Below, piece after piece: positions 27,687-37,453 of a stretch of 64,000 bases of DNA; position 1 is the stretch's first letter; every line of letters begins with the position of its first letter. The notes beneath the pieces are model-generated. The model worked only from the letters and a program-made list of their open reading frames with translations, ran no database searches and was not told the DNA's origin. The position numbers and the translations under genes are program-made. Source of the stretch: Dyella telluris (GTDB taxonomy: Bacteria > Pseudomonadota > Gammaproteobacteria > Xanthomonadales > Rhodanobacteraceae); contig NZ_CP060412.1 of the NCBI RefSeq assembly GCF_014297575.1, positions 1,798,001 to 1,862,000 on the forward strand, in the 5' to 3' direction.

Positions 27687-29336
27687 CTACTCCGCCACGC
27701 GCGGCGCGCGATGGTCGGTGTTGTTCTGGTGGATCACCAACGCATTGACCTTGCCTTGTGCATCGCGCTCGAAGTCGACCTTCGCATCCACCACGCGCAG
27801 GAAGAACTTGTCGCGCGCACTGGCATAGATGGGAAACTCCGGCTGGCCAGTGAGCTGGATGAAGGCCTGCCCATCTCTCGCTGCGATTGTCACCACCGCC
27901 TTGGGCGACAGCTGGTAGTGGCCGGCGTAGCTAGACAGAGTGGTGGCATCGAGCTCCACGGTTTTTCCCTCGGACGTGGGAAGCGATCCGCTGGCGAGTC
28001 GAGGTGCCGGATAGTCGCCATGCTGATGCAGCACCATGCCACTAACCTTGCCATGGTCATCGCGCGTGAAGCTCAGGCTGATGTCGGACGAGTTAGCGAA
28101 GAACTCATCCTTCGCCTCGGGAAACACGGGAAATGCGCTCTGCCCAGTTGCCTGCGCCATCAACTGGTCGTCCTTGCGGAACACAGTAAGAACAAAGCCG
28201 GGATGAAGCACGTAGCCGCCCGCGTACTCGTCCAGCTGCTTAGTAGACATCGCCACCTGTTTGTGCGGCGGCGTGAGTGGCGCTTCAGGCTGCAGCACGG
28301 CTTGGCCCAGCTCGCCGACCTCCAGGGCGCGGTTCGTGAGCACTACCACCCCATGTCTGCGATCGGCAGTAAAACCCACATAGCTGGCGAAACCGCCGGT
28401 CATGCCGCCGTGCTCGATCAGGTCACCGCCATTGATGTGATGAATCATCCAGACCAGACCCAGACGTGCGCTAGCTTTAGGTCCGGCGGCTGCCGGCTTC
28501 TGCGCCAGTTCCATGGCGGGATACAAGGGAGTCTTCACCACGCCCATGTTGGCCTTGAGGTAACGCAGCATGTCGTCGGCGGTGCTGACGATGGCGCCTG
28601 CGCCGCCCAGCACGCCGATATGCCAGTTCGGCGTGGTCTGGCCTGCACTGTCGTGGCCGCGCGCAAGACCGGCGCGGATGGCGGCATCGAGGTCGGCCGT
28701 GCTGTGCGTCATGCCCAGCGGCTTGAGCAGTTGCTCCTGCAGCAGCTTGGCGTAATCGGTGCCCGCATGCACGCCGAGCGCATAACCGAGCAGGCCCACC
28801 CCAAGGTTGGAGTACTCGTAGCTGGCACCGGGATCGCGCGGCAGCGTGTAGGAAGCCAGGAAGGCCTTCAGCTTGTCGGCATCGTAGTCCGCATACGGAT
28901 CCTTGCCGCCAGCGACACGAAGGTTGCCGGGCAAGCGCGGCAGCCCGGAGTTCTGGGACGCCAGGTTGCCCAGCGTGATCTGCTTGCCATCACGCGATGG
29001 AATGGTGAACCCAGGCAGCAGCGAAGCGACCGGCGTATCCAGCTGCAGCTTCCCTTCCGTCACTTGCTGCGCCAGCAAGGTCGCCGTGAAGGTCTTGGTG
29101 ATCGAGCCGATCTCGAAGGCCGTGTCCCCCGCAGGCTTCTGGCCATTGTCCAGCTTGCCGTACGCATAGACCGCGCTGCGATCGCCATCGACCACACCGA
29201 TGACGAGCACGGGGTATTCGCCGGCCTGGATGTATTGCCGTGCGGCTTCATCAACGCGCTGCGGCAGCAGCGATGCATCGGCAGCCGCGCATGCGGTGGC
29301 AAACGACAGGCCCAAAGCAAGCCACATCCTTTTCAT
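27687..29336 (-). CDS. exported serine hydrolase of the beta-lactamase class C family (S12)
   Basis: A 549-residue protein with a signal peptide (about 19 residues, FATACAAA). The S12 active site is visible: S78-x-x-K81 (EIGSITKTF), the YSN motif (SYEYSNLGVG) and HGG (EHGGMTGG). About 190 residues after the catalytic domain form two related beta-rich repeats. Such proteins include D-aminopeptidases, esterases and EstB; true beta-lactamase activity is not implied. The ATG at 29336 has AAGGAG upstream; the frame beyond it is not supported. Confidence 0.88.
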   Translation of the reverse strand: MKRMWLALGLSFATACAAADASLLPQRVDEAARQYIQAGEYPVLVIGVVDGDRSAVYAYGKLDNGQKPAGDTAFEIGSITKTFTATLLAQQVTEGKLQLDTPVASLLPGFTIPSRDGKQITLGNLASQNSGLPRLPGNLRVAGGKDPYADYDADKLKAFLASYTLPRDPGASYEYSNLGVGLLGYALGVHAGTDYAKLLQEQLLKPLGMTHSTADLDAAIRAGLARGHDSAGQTTPNWHIGVLGGAGAIVSTADDMLRYLKANMGVVKTPLYPAMELAQKPAAAGPKASARLGLVWMIHHINGGDLIEHGGMTGGFASYVGFTADRRHGVVVLTNRALEVGELGQAVLQPEAPLTPPHKQVAMSTKQLDEYAGGYVLHPGFVLTVFRKDDQLMAQATGQSAFPVFPEAKDEFFANSSDISLSFTRDDHGKVSGMVLHQHGDYPAPRLASGSLPTSEGKTVELDATTLSSYAGHYQLSPKAVVTIAARDGQAFIQLTGQPEFPIYASARDKFFLRVVDAKVDFERDAQGKVNALVIHQNNTDHRAPRVAE

Positions 29337-29455
29337 CGGAACTCCTTCGCGCGACGGATCGACCAGCGGATGAATGGAACACTCAAGCGTGACGAACCGC
29401 GCGAGTGTACACACAACCCTACGTCATCCTGTCGATCACGCGTCGATACGCAAAT

Positions 29456-30262
29456 TCATGCGAAGCCCGTGGCGCGCGCGATCATCAGCAGGCCGGCCAC
29501 CATGGCGGTCGCGCCAATGGCCCGCACCATCGGCAGGGGTGACGACGCCCATCGCTCGGCGGTGATGGCGATGGTGACCAGCACCATTGCGCGCACATCC
29601 ATCATTCCCCACGCCAGCAGGATCAGCGTGAGTCCAGCGCAACAGCGTACGCAGTGCAGGCCGTGACGAAGCCCGTGACGCCACGCATGCCGAAGTCCAC
29701 CAGGCGCATCCATCATGCATGTCCGGCAGCAGGCGAGGCTGCGCTGCTTCCATGCGGTGAACTGAAGCAGACCGGCCAGAAGCGCAACGATGCCGATGGC
29801 GAGTGGGACGGCGCGCGACAGTGGCGGCATGGCCATCGCGAGCCAGGCCAGCGCCAGACCCACCGGCACCACCAACAGGCCAAGGGTTATCCAGACCGCG
29901 AAGTACGCGGCGCCCACCAGTGCGGTGCTTCGCCAGGGATGGCTGTGTGCCCGGTCAATCTCGGTCCGGTAGTGGCGCCACAGCGTGGGTGTCAATGACG
30001 GCAGCATCATCGCGGCCGTCATGACGCTCCACATGCCGAGCAGCGGCGCGGTCACGCCAGCCCAGGTCTGCCCGGGCATGCGCATCCATGCCATCGCCAG
30101 CGTCCATCCACCGCGCATCGGCAGCCCCTCCATGTCTGCCATGGAGGAGCACCACGCCAACGTCACTATGGCACTCGCCGCGAACAGCAATGCGATGACA
30201 ACGATGAAGCCCTTCGGCAGGGTCCGTTCGATTCCGATGATTCGAGATGTTCGTGTGTGCAT
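29456..30262 (-). CDS. DUF2182-type membrane protein, putative metal-binding
   Basis: A 268-residue membrane protein with about six helices. The family's cysteine-rich signature is present: CCRTCM in the middle and HCVRCCAG before WGMMD, and the MM motif follows AAMMLPS. Members are predicted to bind metal. The ATG at 30262 is chosen because GAGGTG lies 5' of it and the upstream ATG overlaps that site. It follows the DUF899 gene by 42 bases; the two families often occur together. Confidence 0.8.
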   Translation of the reverse strand: MHTRTSRIIGIERTLPKGFIVVIALLFAASAIVTLAWCSSMADMEGLPMRGGWTLAMAWMRMPGQTWAGVTAPLLGMWSVMTAAMMLPSLTPTLWRHYRTEIDRAHSHPWRSTALVGAAYFAVWITLGLLVVPVGLALAWLAMAMPPLSRAVPLAIGIVALLAGLLQFTAWKQRSLACCRTCMMDAPGGLRHAWRHGLRHGLHCVRCCAGLTLILLAWGMMDVRAMVLVTIAITAERWASSPLPMVRAIGATAMVAGLLMIARATGFA

Positions 30263-30304
30263 GGTGCACCTCATTCGGTCAGGCCGTCGCTGCCGCAGTG
30301 CTTC

Positions 30305-31069
30305 TCAACCGCGGTCATATTCGTCATGACGACGCCACCAGATGCCGCTTTCGTTGCGCCCCAGCGGCGCGCGATCCAGCCACTGGTACATGCCCCACAC
30401 GCCATCCACCCCACGCGCGTAGCTGGAATAGGTGTGATAGACCACGCCATCGTTGAGCACGAAGGCACTCAGGCCCGGGCGATCGCGTGCATAGGTTGGC
30501 GCGTCGGTGCCGCACGAGGCGGCGAAGTACGCTACGGGTTCGGGCGTGGGCGTGGCATCCATGGCGTGCCCGCCGCGTTCGAAGTTGTACTGGATCTCGC
30601 CGTTGCGCTGCTGCTCTTCGGTAAAGGACACGTTGAAGTCGAAGTTGAACTCGCCCTCCACCGACGACGCCCACGGGAAACTCCAGCCCATGCGGCGACG
30701 ATAGGCCTGCAGCTTGGCGAGCGGTGCGCGCGACACGGCCCAGAACGCCACGTCGTGATGCTCCAGGTGCGCGACGTTGCCATTGAACCCGTCGGCCACC
30801 GCCGAGCACGACGGGCAACCGGCCTTGTAGTCGGGACCGAACATGAAGTGGTACACGAGCAGCTGCGAACGACCCCGGAACAGGTCTTCCAGCGTGGCCG
30901 TGCCTTGCTCGGTGTCGAAGCGATAGCTCTTGTCCACCCGTACCCATGGCAGGGCCTGCCGTTGCAGCGCCAGCGCATCGCCACGCCGGGTGTGTTCCTT
31001 CTCGGCCTTCAGCAGCGCCATGCGCGCCTTCAGCCAGTCCTCGCGGGTACCCGTGGTATGTGCAGTCAT
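30305..31069 (-). CDS. DUF899-family thioredoxin-like protein
   Basis: A 254-residue cytosolic protein matching the DUF899 family: TLEDLFRGRSQLLVYHFMFG, then GCPSCSAVADGFNG, then FNFDFNVSF and YHTYSSYARG. The GCPSC pair is the probable redox centre of a thioredoxin-like fold. Physiological substrate unknown. The ribosome site is GAAGGAG. It is divergent from the regulator gene at 31192 and precedes the DUF2182 gene. Confidence 0.87.
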   Translation of the reverse strand: MTAHTTGTREDWLKARMALLKAEKEHTRRGDALALQRQALPWVRVDKSYRFDTEQGTATLEDLFRGRSQLLVYHFMFGPDYKAGCPSCSAVADGFNGNVAHLEHHDVAFWAVSRAPLAKLQAYRRRMGWSFPWASSVEGEFNFDFNVSFTEEQQRNGEIQYNFERGGHAMDATPTPEPVAYFAASCGTDAPTYARDRPGLSAFVLNDGVVYHTYSSYARGVDGVWGMYQWLDRAPLGRNESGIWWRRHDEYDRG

Positions 31070-31191
31070 GGTCGTTCTCCTTCGTCAGTGTCATGCGCGC
31101 TGCAGGCGATGCGACGCGCCGGTGATGAACCGTGAGCTAGACTGCGGCGGTTCGACCTGACGAGGGGAGTGACAAGTGTGGCGGGATTCCG

Positions 31192-32412
31192 ATGGACTCG
31201 TTGATCACGGCCGCCGCCCGCGCACTCGCCGCCGGTGATCCGCTGGGCGCACTGAACCGCGTCGCCTTGCGCGACGACGCGCCCGCGCTTGCCCTGCGCG
31301 GCATCGCCATGGCGCAACTGGGCGACCTGGAGCGCTCACGCTCGCTGCTGCGCAGCGCGGCACGCGCGTTCGGCCCGCGCGAGGCCGTGGCCCGCGCACG
31401 CTGCGTGGTCGCCGAAGCCGAGGTGGCGCTAGTGTCGCGCGACCTTCGCTGGCCCACCAAGGCACTGGAAATCGCCCAGGCCACGTTGCAATCGCATGGC
31501 GACCGCCTGAACGCTGCACATGCACGCTACCTCGCCATACGTCGCCTGCTGTTGATCGGACGTCTGGATGAAGCCGAGCGCGGGCTGGCCACGTTCGATC
31601 CCGCGCCATTGCCTGCCGCGCTGCGAACCATCCACGCACTGGCGCTGGCCGGTATCGCGATGCGTCGCCTTCGCGCCGGCGCGGCGCGCGCAGCACTCGC
31701 CCAGGCCGCGCGTGACGCGCAGCAGGCCGGCATACCGGCCTTGATCGCCGAAGTGGAGAACGCGTCGCACGCGCTCGATGCACCGGCGGCGCGCCTGATC
31801 TCGCGCGGCGTTTCGCGCCTGCTGCGGCTGGAGGAAGTGGAAGCGCTGTCTGCTTCGGGCAAGCTGATGGTCGATGCCTGTCGCCACACCGTGCATGACG
31901 GCAACCTCACCGTTCCGCTGGCGCGACGTCCCGTGCTGTTTGCGCTGGCCAGCGCGCTGGCCGAAGCGTGGCCGGCCGACGTATCGCGCAACGAGCTGGC
32001 CACGCGCGCATTCCGTACCCGGCATATTGACGAGACGCATCGCGCGCGACTGCGCGTGGAAATCGGCCGGCTTCGCTCGGAGCTCAAGGAGCTTGCCGGC
32101 GTGCGCGCGACCACGCGCGGCTTCGTGCTGGAGCCACTTCACGCATCGGACGTTGCACTGCTGGCGCAGCCAGTGGACGAAAAATATGCTGCCTTGCTTG
32201 CCCTGCTCGCCGATGGCGAATCCTGGTCGAGTTCCGGCCTGGCGCTGGCGCTGGGCAGCAGCCAGCGCACGGTGCAGCGCACGCTGGATGCACTGGCGGA
32301 GGCTGGCAAGGTGCAGGCGCTGGGGCGTGGGCGATCGCGCCGCTGGATGACGCCGCCGGTGCCGGGTTTCACGACGGCTTTGTTACTCCCCTCGCCACTG
32401 CCCGGGAACTAG
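31192..32412 (+). CDS. putative transcriptional regulator with TPR-like and winged-helix domains
   Basis: A 406-residue, Ala/Arg-rich protein. Residues ~1-200 are consecutive amphipathic helices resembling degenerate TPR repeats. A middle section (about 225-320) resembles a transcriptional-activator DNA-binding domain, and the end (about 330-390) is a winged helix (SSSGLALALGSSQRTVQRTLDALAEAGKVQALG). It lacks a signal peptide. It faces the DUF899 gene across 122 bases and is followed after 9 bases by the beta-propeller gene, so it may control both. The start is uncertain. Confidence 0.7.
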   Translation: MDSLITAAARALAAGDPLGALNRVALRDDAPALALRGIAMAQLGDLERSRSLLRSAARAFGPREAVARARCVVAEAEVALVSRDLRWPTKALEIAQATLQSHGDRLNAAHARYLAIRRLLLIGRLDEAERGLATFDPAPLPAALRTIHALALAGIAMRRLRAGAARAALAQAARDAQQAGIPALIAEVENASHALDAPAARLISRGVSRLLRLEEVEALSASGKLMVDACRHTVHDGNLTVPLARRPVLFALASALAEAWPADVSRNELATRAFRTRHIDETHRARLRVEIGRLRSELKELAGVRATTRGFVLEPLHASDVALLAQPVDEKYAALLALLADGESWSSSGLALALGSSQRTVQRTLDALAEAGKVQALGRGRSRRWMTPPVPGFTTALLLPSPLPGN

Positions 32413-32421
32413 GATGCAGGC

Positions 32422-33054
32422 ATGAAACGATCAGCCGCCCACATCATCCGCGAGTACGGTCCCTTCACCGGCGTCGGGCAGGTGCACGGCGTCACCTATG
32501 ACGGGCAGCAGGTCTGGTTTGCTTCCGGCGACCATCTGCATGCGTTCGATCCATCCGACGGCACACCCGGACGCACGATGGATATTGCTGCGCACGCAGG
32601 CACGGCGTTCGACGGCGAGCATCTCTACCAGATCGCCGAGAAGCGCATCCAGAAGATCGACCCGCAGTCCGGACGCGTCATCGGCAGCATTCCGGCGCCC
32701 GGCAACGGCGGCGATTCCGGCCTGGCCTGGGCCGAGGGCGCGCTGTGGGTGGGCGAGTATCGCGAGCGCAAGATCCACCAGGTCGATCCGGCGACGGGCG
32801 CGGTCCTGCGCACCATTGAATCCAACCGTTTCGTCACTGGCGTCACCTGGGTCGATGGTGAGTTGTGGCACGCCACCTGGGAAGGCAATGAGAGCGAACT
32901 GCGGCACATCGATGCCAGCACCGGCGACGTGCTGGAGAAGCTGGAGATGCCGCCGGACATGGTGGTCTCCGGCCTCGAATCCGATGGCGTCGACACCTTC
33001 TTCTGCGGCGGCGGCCAGAGCGGAAAAGTACGGGCCGTACGACGCCCGCGCTAG
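32422..33054 (+). CDS. beta-propeller protein, glutamine-cyclotransferase/YncE-like
   Basis: A 210-residue protein without a signal peptide. It consists of repeated blades of about 40 residues with motifs such as VHGVTYDGQQVWFA, LAWAEGALWVGEY and VTGVTWVDGELWHATWEG. The blade pattern matches glutamine-cyclotransferase/Vgb/YncE-like propellers, though only about five blades are present. It binds or modifies an unknown substrate. It starts 9 bases after the regulator gene and is surely co-transcribed. Confidence 0.75.
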   Translation: MKRSAAHIIREYGPFTGVGQVHGVTYDGQQVWFASGDHLHAFDPSDGTPGRTMDIAAHAGTAFDGEHLYQIAEKRIQKIDPQSGRVIGSIPAPGNGGDSGLAWAEGALWVGEYRERKIHQVDPATGAVLRTIESNRFVTGVTWVDGELWHATWEGNESELRHIDASTGDVLEKLEMPPDMVVSGLESDGVDTFFCGGGQSGKVRAVRRPR

Positions 33055-33252
33055 GCCGCAACCACCGCGCAGCCACACCCTGCCCGTACCGGCCTGCACA
33101 TCCGCACCTCGGCCTTGGTGTATGGTCGCCAGCGGACCGTCGGAGGATGGCCGTCTAAGTGCCTGCACCTCCTCCCCCGGCTCGCGCGACGTGCGGGCGG
33201 ATGCCGATGTTGCCGCCCGCGAGGATCATCCGGCCCCTGCGGGAGCGACCCC

Positions 33253-33810
33253 ATGAAGATCGAGTCCGTGGCGATCGTGCTGTTTGCCCTTTGGTTCATT
33301 TCCGAACCGCTGCTGCTGCGCACTGCGCGTGATCGTGGCGGCTCGGACGTGGATGCCCGTTCGCTGATGCTGCTGGCCACCAGCAACCTGGTGCTGCCGT
33401 GGCTTTCCATCGCGCTGTATTTCCTGGGCGTCGGCAGGCTGCCTTTCTCACCATGGCTCAAGCTGGCCGGCGTGGTGATCATGGTGGCGGGCTTCTGCAT
33501 CCGCTGGTCGGGGATGTGGACGCTGCGGAAGTTCTTCTCCGCGAACGTGGCGGTGCAGAGCGATCACCGGCTGGTGATCGCCGGCCCGTACCGCTTCGTG
33601 CGCCACCCGGGCTACTTCGGCGGCTGGCTGGGATTTGTGGGCCTGGGGCTGGCGTTGGGCAACGGCATCGCCATCGTGCTGCTGACGCTGTTGACGCTGC
33701 CGGCCTTTCTCTATCGCATCCGCGTGGAAGAGAACGCGCTGGCCGGCGCGTTCCCCGATTACCTGCACTACGCGTCGAAGGTGAAGCGCTTCGTTCCCTT
33801 CGTCTGGTAG
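33253..33810 (+). CDS. isoprenylcysteine carboxyl methyltransferase (ICMT)-family membrane protein
   Basis: A 185-residue membrane protein with about five helices. The carboxyl-terminal ICMT/PEMT signature is present: GPYRFVRHPGYFGGWLGF and, later, RIRVEENALAGAFPDYLHY. It is presumably a SAM-dependent methyltransferase; the bacterial substrate is unknown. The ATG at 33253 is the first that leads directly into the first helix; the longer frame from 33115 is non-hydrophobic. Confidence 0.85.
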   Translation: MKIESVAIVLFALWFISEPLLLRTARDRGGSDVDARSLMLLATSNLVLPWLSIALYFLGVGRLPFSPWLKLAGVVIMVAGFCIRWSGMWTLRKFFSANVAVQSDHRLVIAGPYRFVRHPGYFGGWLGFVGLGLALGNGIAIVLLTLLTLPAFLYRIRVEENALAGAFPDYLHYASKVKRFVPFVW

Positions 33811-33820
33811 CGCGACGCCT

Positions 33821-34810
33821 TCAGTGGATTGCCTCAGGCAGCATGCCGAGGTTGCTCATCCACGCCTCGGCCAGGCTGGTCCAGCGGGTGATCGGCTTGT
33901 CCGTGGGCCTGACACCGAAGGCATGGCCACCCTTGGCGTACAGGTGCATTTCCACCGGCACACCGGCCTGCTGTAGCGCCACGTAGTAAGTCACCGATTC
34001 GCGCACGTCATCCACCGGATCGTCGCCGGCCTGCGCAATGAAGGTAGGCGGCGCATGCGGATCGATGGTCAGGTTGCGCTCCAGCGTGATGCCCGGCCCT
34101 TTCCACAGATGGCCCGGATAAAGCGCCATCGCGAAATCCGGCCGCACGCTCTGCTTGTCTGCGTCGTCCACCGGTTTGTAGCTCAGCTTCGCGTGATTGC
34201 TCACGTCGGCCACCATGCGTCCGCCCGCGGAGAAACCGACCACGCCGATCCTGTGCGGATCCACGCCCAGGCTGGCGGCACGCTGGCGCAGCAGTGCGAT
34301 GGCGCGCTGCGCATCCTGCAGGGCCATGGGCACGGCGGGGTCTTTCCGGCAGTTGCACTCATCGTTCCAGTACGGCCCGGACCCGGGCACGCGGTATTTC
34401 AGCACCACGCAGGTGATGCCGCGCGAGGTGAGCCAGTCGCAGATGTCGGTGCCTTCCAGGTCGATCGCCAGCACGCGATAGCCACCACCGGGAAACACCA
34501 CGACCGCTGTGCCGGTGTTCTTGCCCTTGGGCGGATAGATGGTCATGGTCGGGCGCGAGACATGCTCGACCACCGTGACCGGCAGGCCGGCCAGATTCTG
34601 CGTGCTGTTGCCGAAAGCCTCGTCGCCCGGCATGGACGGCGGGGCGATCTTCAGGCCCGCGGGCCAAAGCGGCTCCTGCACGGCAGGCGGTGCCGGTTGC
34701 CAGGGTTGCGTCTTCAGGTTCACCAGATCAGGTAAGCCCGTGGTGGCCAACGCGGTGCCCGCGACCAGCCACAGCGTGGCCATCAGGCCTTTCCATGCGT
34801 GCTTGAACAT
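33821..34810 (-). CDS. exported alpha/beta hydrolase, acetyl-esterase/BD-FAE type
   Basis: A 329-residue protein with a signal peptide (about 22 residues, LVAGTALAT). Oxyanion-hole motif VVVFPGGGYR, nucleophile in GVVGFSAGGR, acid in QAGDDPVDD and His in KGGHAFG, spaced as in carbohydrate esterases that deacylate polysaccharides. The ATG at 34810 has a GGTGGGGG site. It is divergent from the MFS gene. Confidence 0.87.
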   Translation of the reverse strand: MFKHAWKGLMATLWLVAGTALATTGLPDLVNLKTQPWQPAPPAVQEPLWPAGLKIAPPSMPGDEAFGNSTQNLAGLPVTVVEHVSRPTMTIYPPKGKNTGTAVVVFPGGGYRVLAIDLEGTDICDWLTSRGITCVVLKYRVPGSGPYWNDECNCRKDPAVPMALQDAQRAIALLRQRAASLGVDPHRIGVVGFSAGGRMVADVSNHAKLSYKPVDDADKQSVRPDFAMALYPGHLWKGPGITLERNLTIDPHAPPTFIAQAGDDPVDDVRESVTYYVALQQAGVPVEMHLYAKGGHAFGVRPTDKPITRWTSLAEAWMSNLGMLPEAIH

Positions 34811-35022
34811 CGTGCCCCCACCTTTCGGTCCGTGTGTCGTGGAAGGAATACATGCGCTTTGCGCGCCCCGAAGGCGCATCGTGCGCACGGGGTAAGGCCT
34901 CTTTCTCGCGCAGTTCTGGCGATTTGGCGATAAGTGCGGCTGGCTACGCCGCGCCCCAGGCGCTATGCTTCGCGTTGCTGCATCGCACCAATGCGCCTTT
35001 CCCCCAGGCCTGAGCATCCCCC

Positions 35023-36249
35023 ATGTCCGCTTCCGCACCCGCTCTCGATCCGGGCACGCCGCCCGTTCGCGCTCCCCATGTCGGGCTCGTCATCCTCGCG
35101 CTTGCCGTGGGTGGCTTCGCCATCGGCACCACCGAATTCGCGACCATGAGCATGCTGCCGCTGTTCGCGCAGGGCCTGGGCATCGATGCGCCGACGGCCG
35201 GCCACGCGATCAGCGCATACGCGCTGGGCGTGGTGGTGGGCGCACCGGTGATCACCGTGCTGGGTGCGCGCCTGCCGCGTCGCGCCCTGCTGCTGATGCT
35301 GATGGCCATGTTCACGGTGTTCAACGGACTCACCGGCCTCTCGCCCAGTTATCACTGGATGCTGGTGTTCCGTTTCCTGAGCGGCCTGCCGCATGGCGCG
35401 TATTTCGGCGTTGGCGCACTGGTGGCCAGTTCGCTGGTGCCGGCCAACCGGCGCACGCGCGCGGTGGGACAGATGTTCCTGGGCCTCACCTGCGCCACCA
35501 TTGTCGGTGTGCCGCTGGCCAGCTGGCTGGGTCAGTCGGTGGGCTGGCGCTGGAGCTTCGCGCTGGTCGCCCTGCTGGGCGTGGCGACGATGAGTGCGGT
35601 GTACGCCTTCGCCCCCAATACGCCGGCCGACCGCAACGCCAGCCCGCTGCGCGAACTGGGTGCGCTGAAGCGCCCGCAGGTGTGGATGACGCTGGGTATC
35701 GGCGCGATCGGCTTCGGTGGGCTGTTCGCCGTCTACACCTATCTGGCCGACATCCTGCTCAAGGTGACGCATATGTCGCTGGACGCGGTGCCGTGGGTGA
35801 TGGGCGTGTTCGGCATCGGCATGACGCTGGGCAACCTGATCGTGCCGCACTTCGCCGATCGCGCGCTGATGCGCACGGCCGGTGTGCTGCTGTCCTGGAG
35901 CATGGTGATCCTGGCCATCTTCCCGTTCACCGCGGGCAATGTGTGGACGCTGGGCGCCACGGTGTTCCTGATCGGCATAGGCGGCGCGCTGGGCACGGTG
36001 CTGCAGACGCGCCTGATGGATGTGGCGGGCGATGCACAGGGCCTCGCCGCCTCGCTCAACCATTCCGCCTTCAATGCCGCCAATGCGCTTGGCCCCTTCC
36101 TTGGCGGCCTGGCCATTGCGCACGGCTACGGCTGGACCTCCCCCGGCTGGGTAGGCAGCGGGCTCGCGCTGGGCGGCCTGCTGCTGTGGTTCGTGTCGAT
36201 GGCGATGGATCGCCGCGGCGATGAAGTGACCGCCTGCGAATCCTGCTGA
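35023..36249 (+). CDS. MFS transporter, AraJ/DHA1 type
   Basis: A 408-residue protein with 12 predicted helices. The start region AVGGFAIGTTEFATMSMLPL and the segment RFLSGLPHGAYFGVGALVA are typical of AraJ/PbuE/YdhP-like DHA1 efflux proteins. The A-motif-like LGARLPRRALL sits after helix 2. Substrate unknown, possibly arabinose-like sugars, purines or drugs. It ends 4 bases before the convergent zinc-finger gene. Confidence 0.9.
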   Translation: MSASAPALDPGTPPVRAPHVGLVILALAVGGFAIGTTEFATMSMLPLFAQGLGIDAPTAGHAISAYALGVVVGAPVITVLGARLPRRALLLMLMAMFTVFNGLTGLSPSYHWMLVFRFLSGLPHGAYFGVGALVASSLVPANRRTRAVGQMFLGLTCATIVGVPLASWLGQSVGWRWSFALVALLGVATMSAVYAFAPNTPADRNASPLRELGALKRPQVWMTLGIGAIGFGGLFAVYTYLADILLKVTHMSLDAVPWVMGVFGIGMTLGNLIVPHFADRALMRTAGVLLSWSMVILAIFPFTAGNVWTLGATVFLIGIGGALGTVLQTRLMDVAGDAQGLAASLNHSAFNAANALGPFLGGLAIAHGYGWTSPGWVGSGLALGGLLLWFVSMAMDRRGDEVTACESC

Positions 36250-36253
36250 GCGC

Positions 36254-36604
36254 TCAGTTCAGCAGGTCTTCCCAGTTCTTCGGCACCTTGCCCTTCGGGC
36301 CCGGTGCGGGCTGGTCCAGCGGATGGAACAGCGGCGGACGCAGCGCCGGGGCGTCGTAATCGCGTCCGGTGCGGTAGTCGTAGATCCAGCGGTCGTCGGG
36401 TTCGAAGTTGGCCACCACGGGATGGCCGGTTTCATGGAAATGCTTCGTCGCGTGCTGGTTCGGCGAGCTGTCGCAGCAACCGATGTGACCGCACTCGGTG
36501 CACCGGCGCAGGTGAAACCACCAGCCGCCATCGCGCAGGCATTCGACACAGCCGGTGCCGCTGGGTTCGGCATCGAGATTGATGCCCGAGTCGTCTCTGC
36601 TCAT
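36254..36604 (-). CDS. UBP-type zinc-finger protein
   Basis: A 116-residue cytosolic protein with a UBP-type zinc finger: C19, C22, C35, C38, C43 or C44, then H51, H55, H57 and H61 in NQHATKHFHETGHPV. In eukaryotes this fold binds the ubiquitin tail; bacterial copies are small stand-alone proteins of unknown role. The ATG at 36604 has a GAGGGA site. The remaining ~40 residues are polar and Pro-rich. Confidence 0.85.
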   Translation of the reverse strand: MSRDDSGINLDAEPSGTGCVECLRDGGWWFHLRRCTECGHIGCCDSSPNQHATKHFHETGHPVVANFEPDDRWIYDYRTGRDYDAPALRPPLFHPLDQPAPGPKGKVPKNWEDLLN

Positions 36605-36678
36605 ATCCCTCAATTCCTCGTGAACGATGCGCGCATCGTGGCGGCTGGCTCGTGCAGATTCCGTCAGCAGCGATGCCG

Positions 36679-37146
36679 TCAGAAGCCCAGCTCGCTCAGG
36701 CCCGGGTGATCGTCCGGGCGACGCCCCAACGGCCAGTGGTACTTGCGCTCGGATTCGGCGATATGCAGGTCGTTGATCGAGGCATGTCGATGCGTCATCA
36801 GGCCGTTCTCGTCGAACTGCCAGTTCTCGTTGCCGTAGCTGCGGTACCACTGGCCCGAGTCGTCATGCCATTCATAGGCGAAGCGCACGGCGATGCGGTT
36901 GCCGGCAAAGGTCCACAGCTCCTTGATCAGCCGGTAATCGAGTTCGCGGATCCATTTGCGCTCAAGAAACGCCTGCGCTTCCGCGCGACCGTGGATGAAC
37001 TCGGCGCGGTTGCGCCAATAGGTATCGGGCGAATAGGCCAGCGCCACACGGGCAGGGTCGCGGCTGTTCCAGCCGTCCTCGGCCAGGCGCACTTTCTGTG
37101 CGGCCGTTTCGGGGGTGAACGGGGGAAGCGGGGGACGGGTTTCCAT
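36679..37146 (-). CDS. NTF2-like (SnoaL/DUF1348) protein
   Basis: A 155-residue protein of the NTF2-like fold. The DUF1348 pattern is visible: [47 protein letters not shown] and [13 protein letters not shown]. Function unknown; members are small cavity-bearing proteins, some acting as isomerases or dehydratases. The ATG at 37146 is preceded by GAGGCAA, so the alternative at 37158 is less likely. Same strand as the zinc-finger gene, 74 bases upstream of it. Confidence 0.84.
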   Translation of the reverse strand: METRPPLPPFTPETAAQKVRLAEDGWNSRDPARVALAYSPDTYWRNRAEFIHGRAEAQAFLERKWIRELDYRLIKELWTFAGNRIAVRFAYEWHDDSGQWYRSYGNENWQFDENGLMTHRHASINDLHIAESERKYHWPLGRRPDDHPGLSELGF

Positions 37147-37216
37147 GGCTTGCCTCATGGAGTGAATTGAAGAACGTTGAGGTTAGCGCGGTTGGCTCAC
37201 CGCAGTGTTTCCAGAT

Positions 37217-37402
37217 CGTCATTCCGGCGCACCCCGAAAAGGGGCAAGGGCCGGAGGAGCTTTTCAACAGCCCCATAGCTGGTCATCCGGTGGCAGTCAG
37301 GTTTGGCTTTTGCCGCGATGCATCGTGCTATTCAAGCGGGTGACGTTTCGCGAAAACCGGGTACCGAAGTCACTGGATTCCGGCCTGGGCCGGCATGACG
37401 AT
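37217..37402. repeat. REP-like composite in a 307-base gap
   Basis: The gap between the NTF2-like gene and the Lrp gene holds a copy of the GTCATTCC...GGTCATCC element (37217-37290, including TTTTCAACAGCC) and a REP-like palindrome (GGATTCCGGCCTGGGCCGGCATGACG, near 37374-37399). No gene or other signal is visible in the gap. Confidence 0.6.
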
Positions 37403-37453
37403 GAGGGAGACCATCAGTCTACGTATACCGACACGGCGCGCTGCCTGTCGGTA

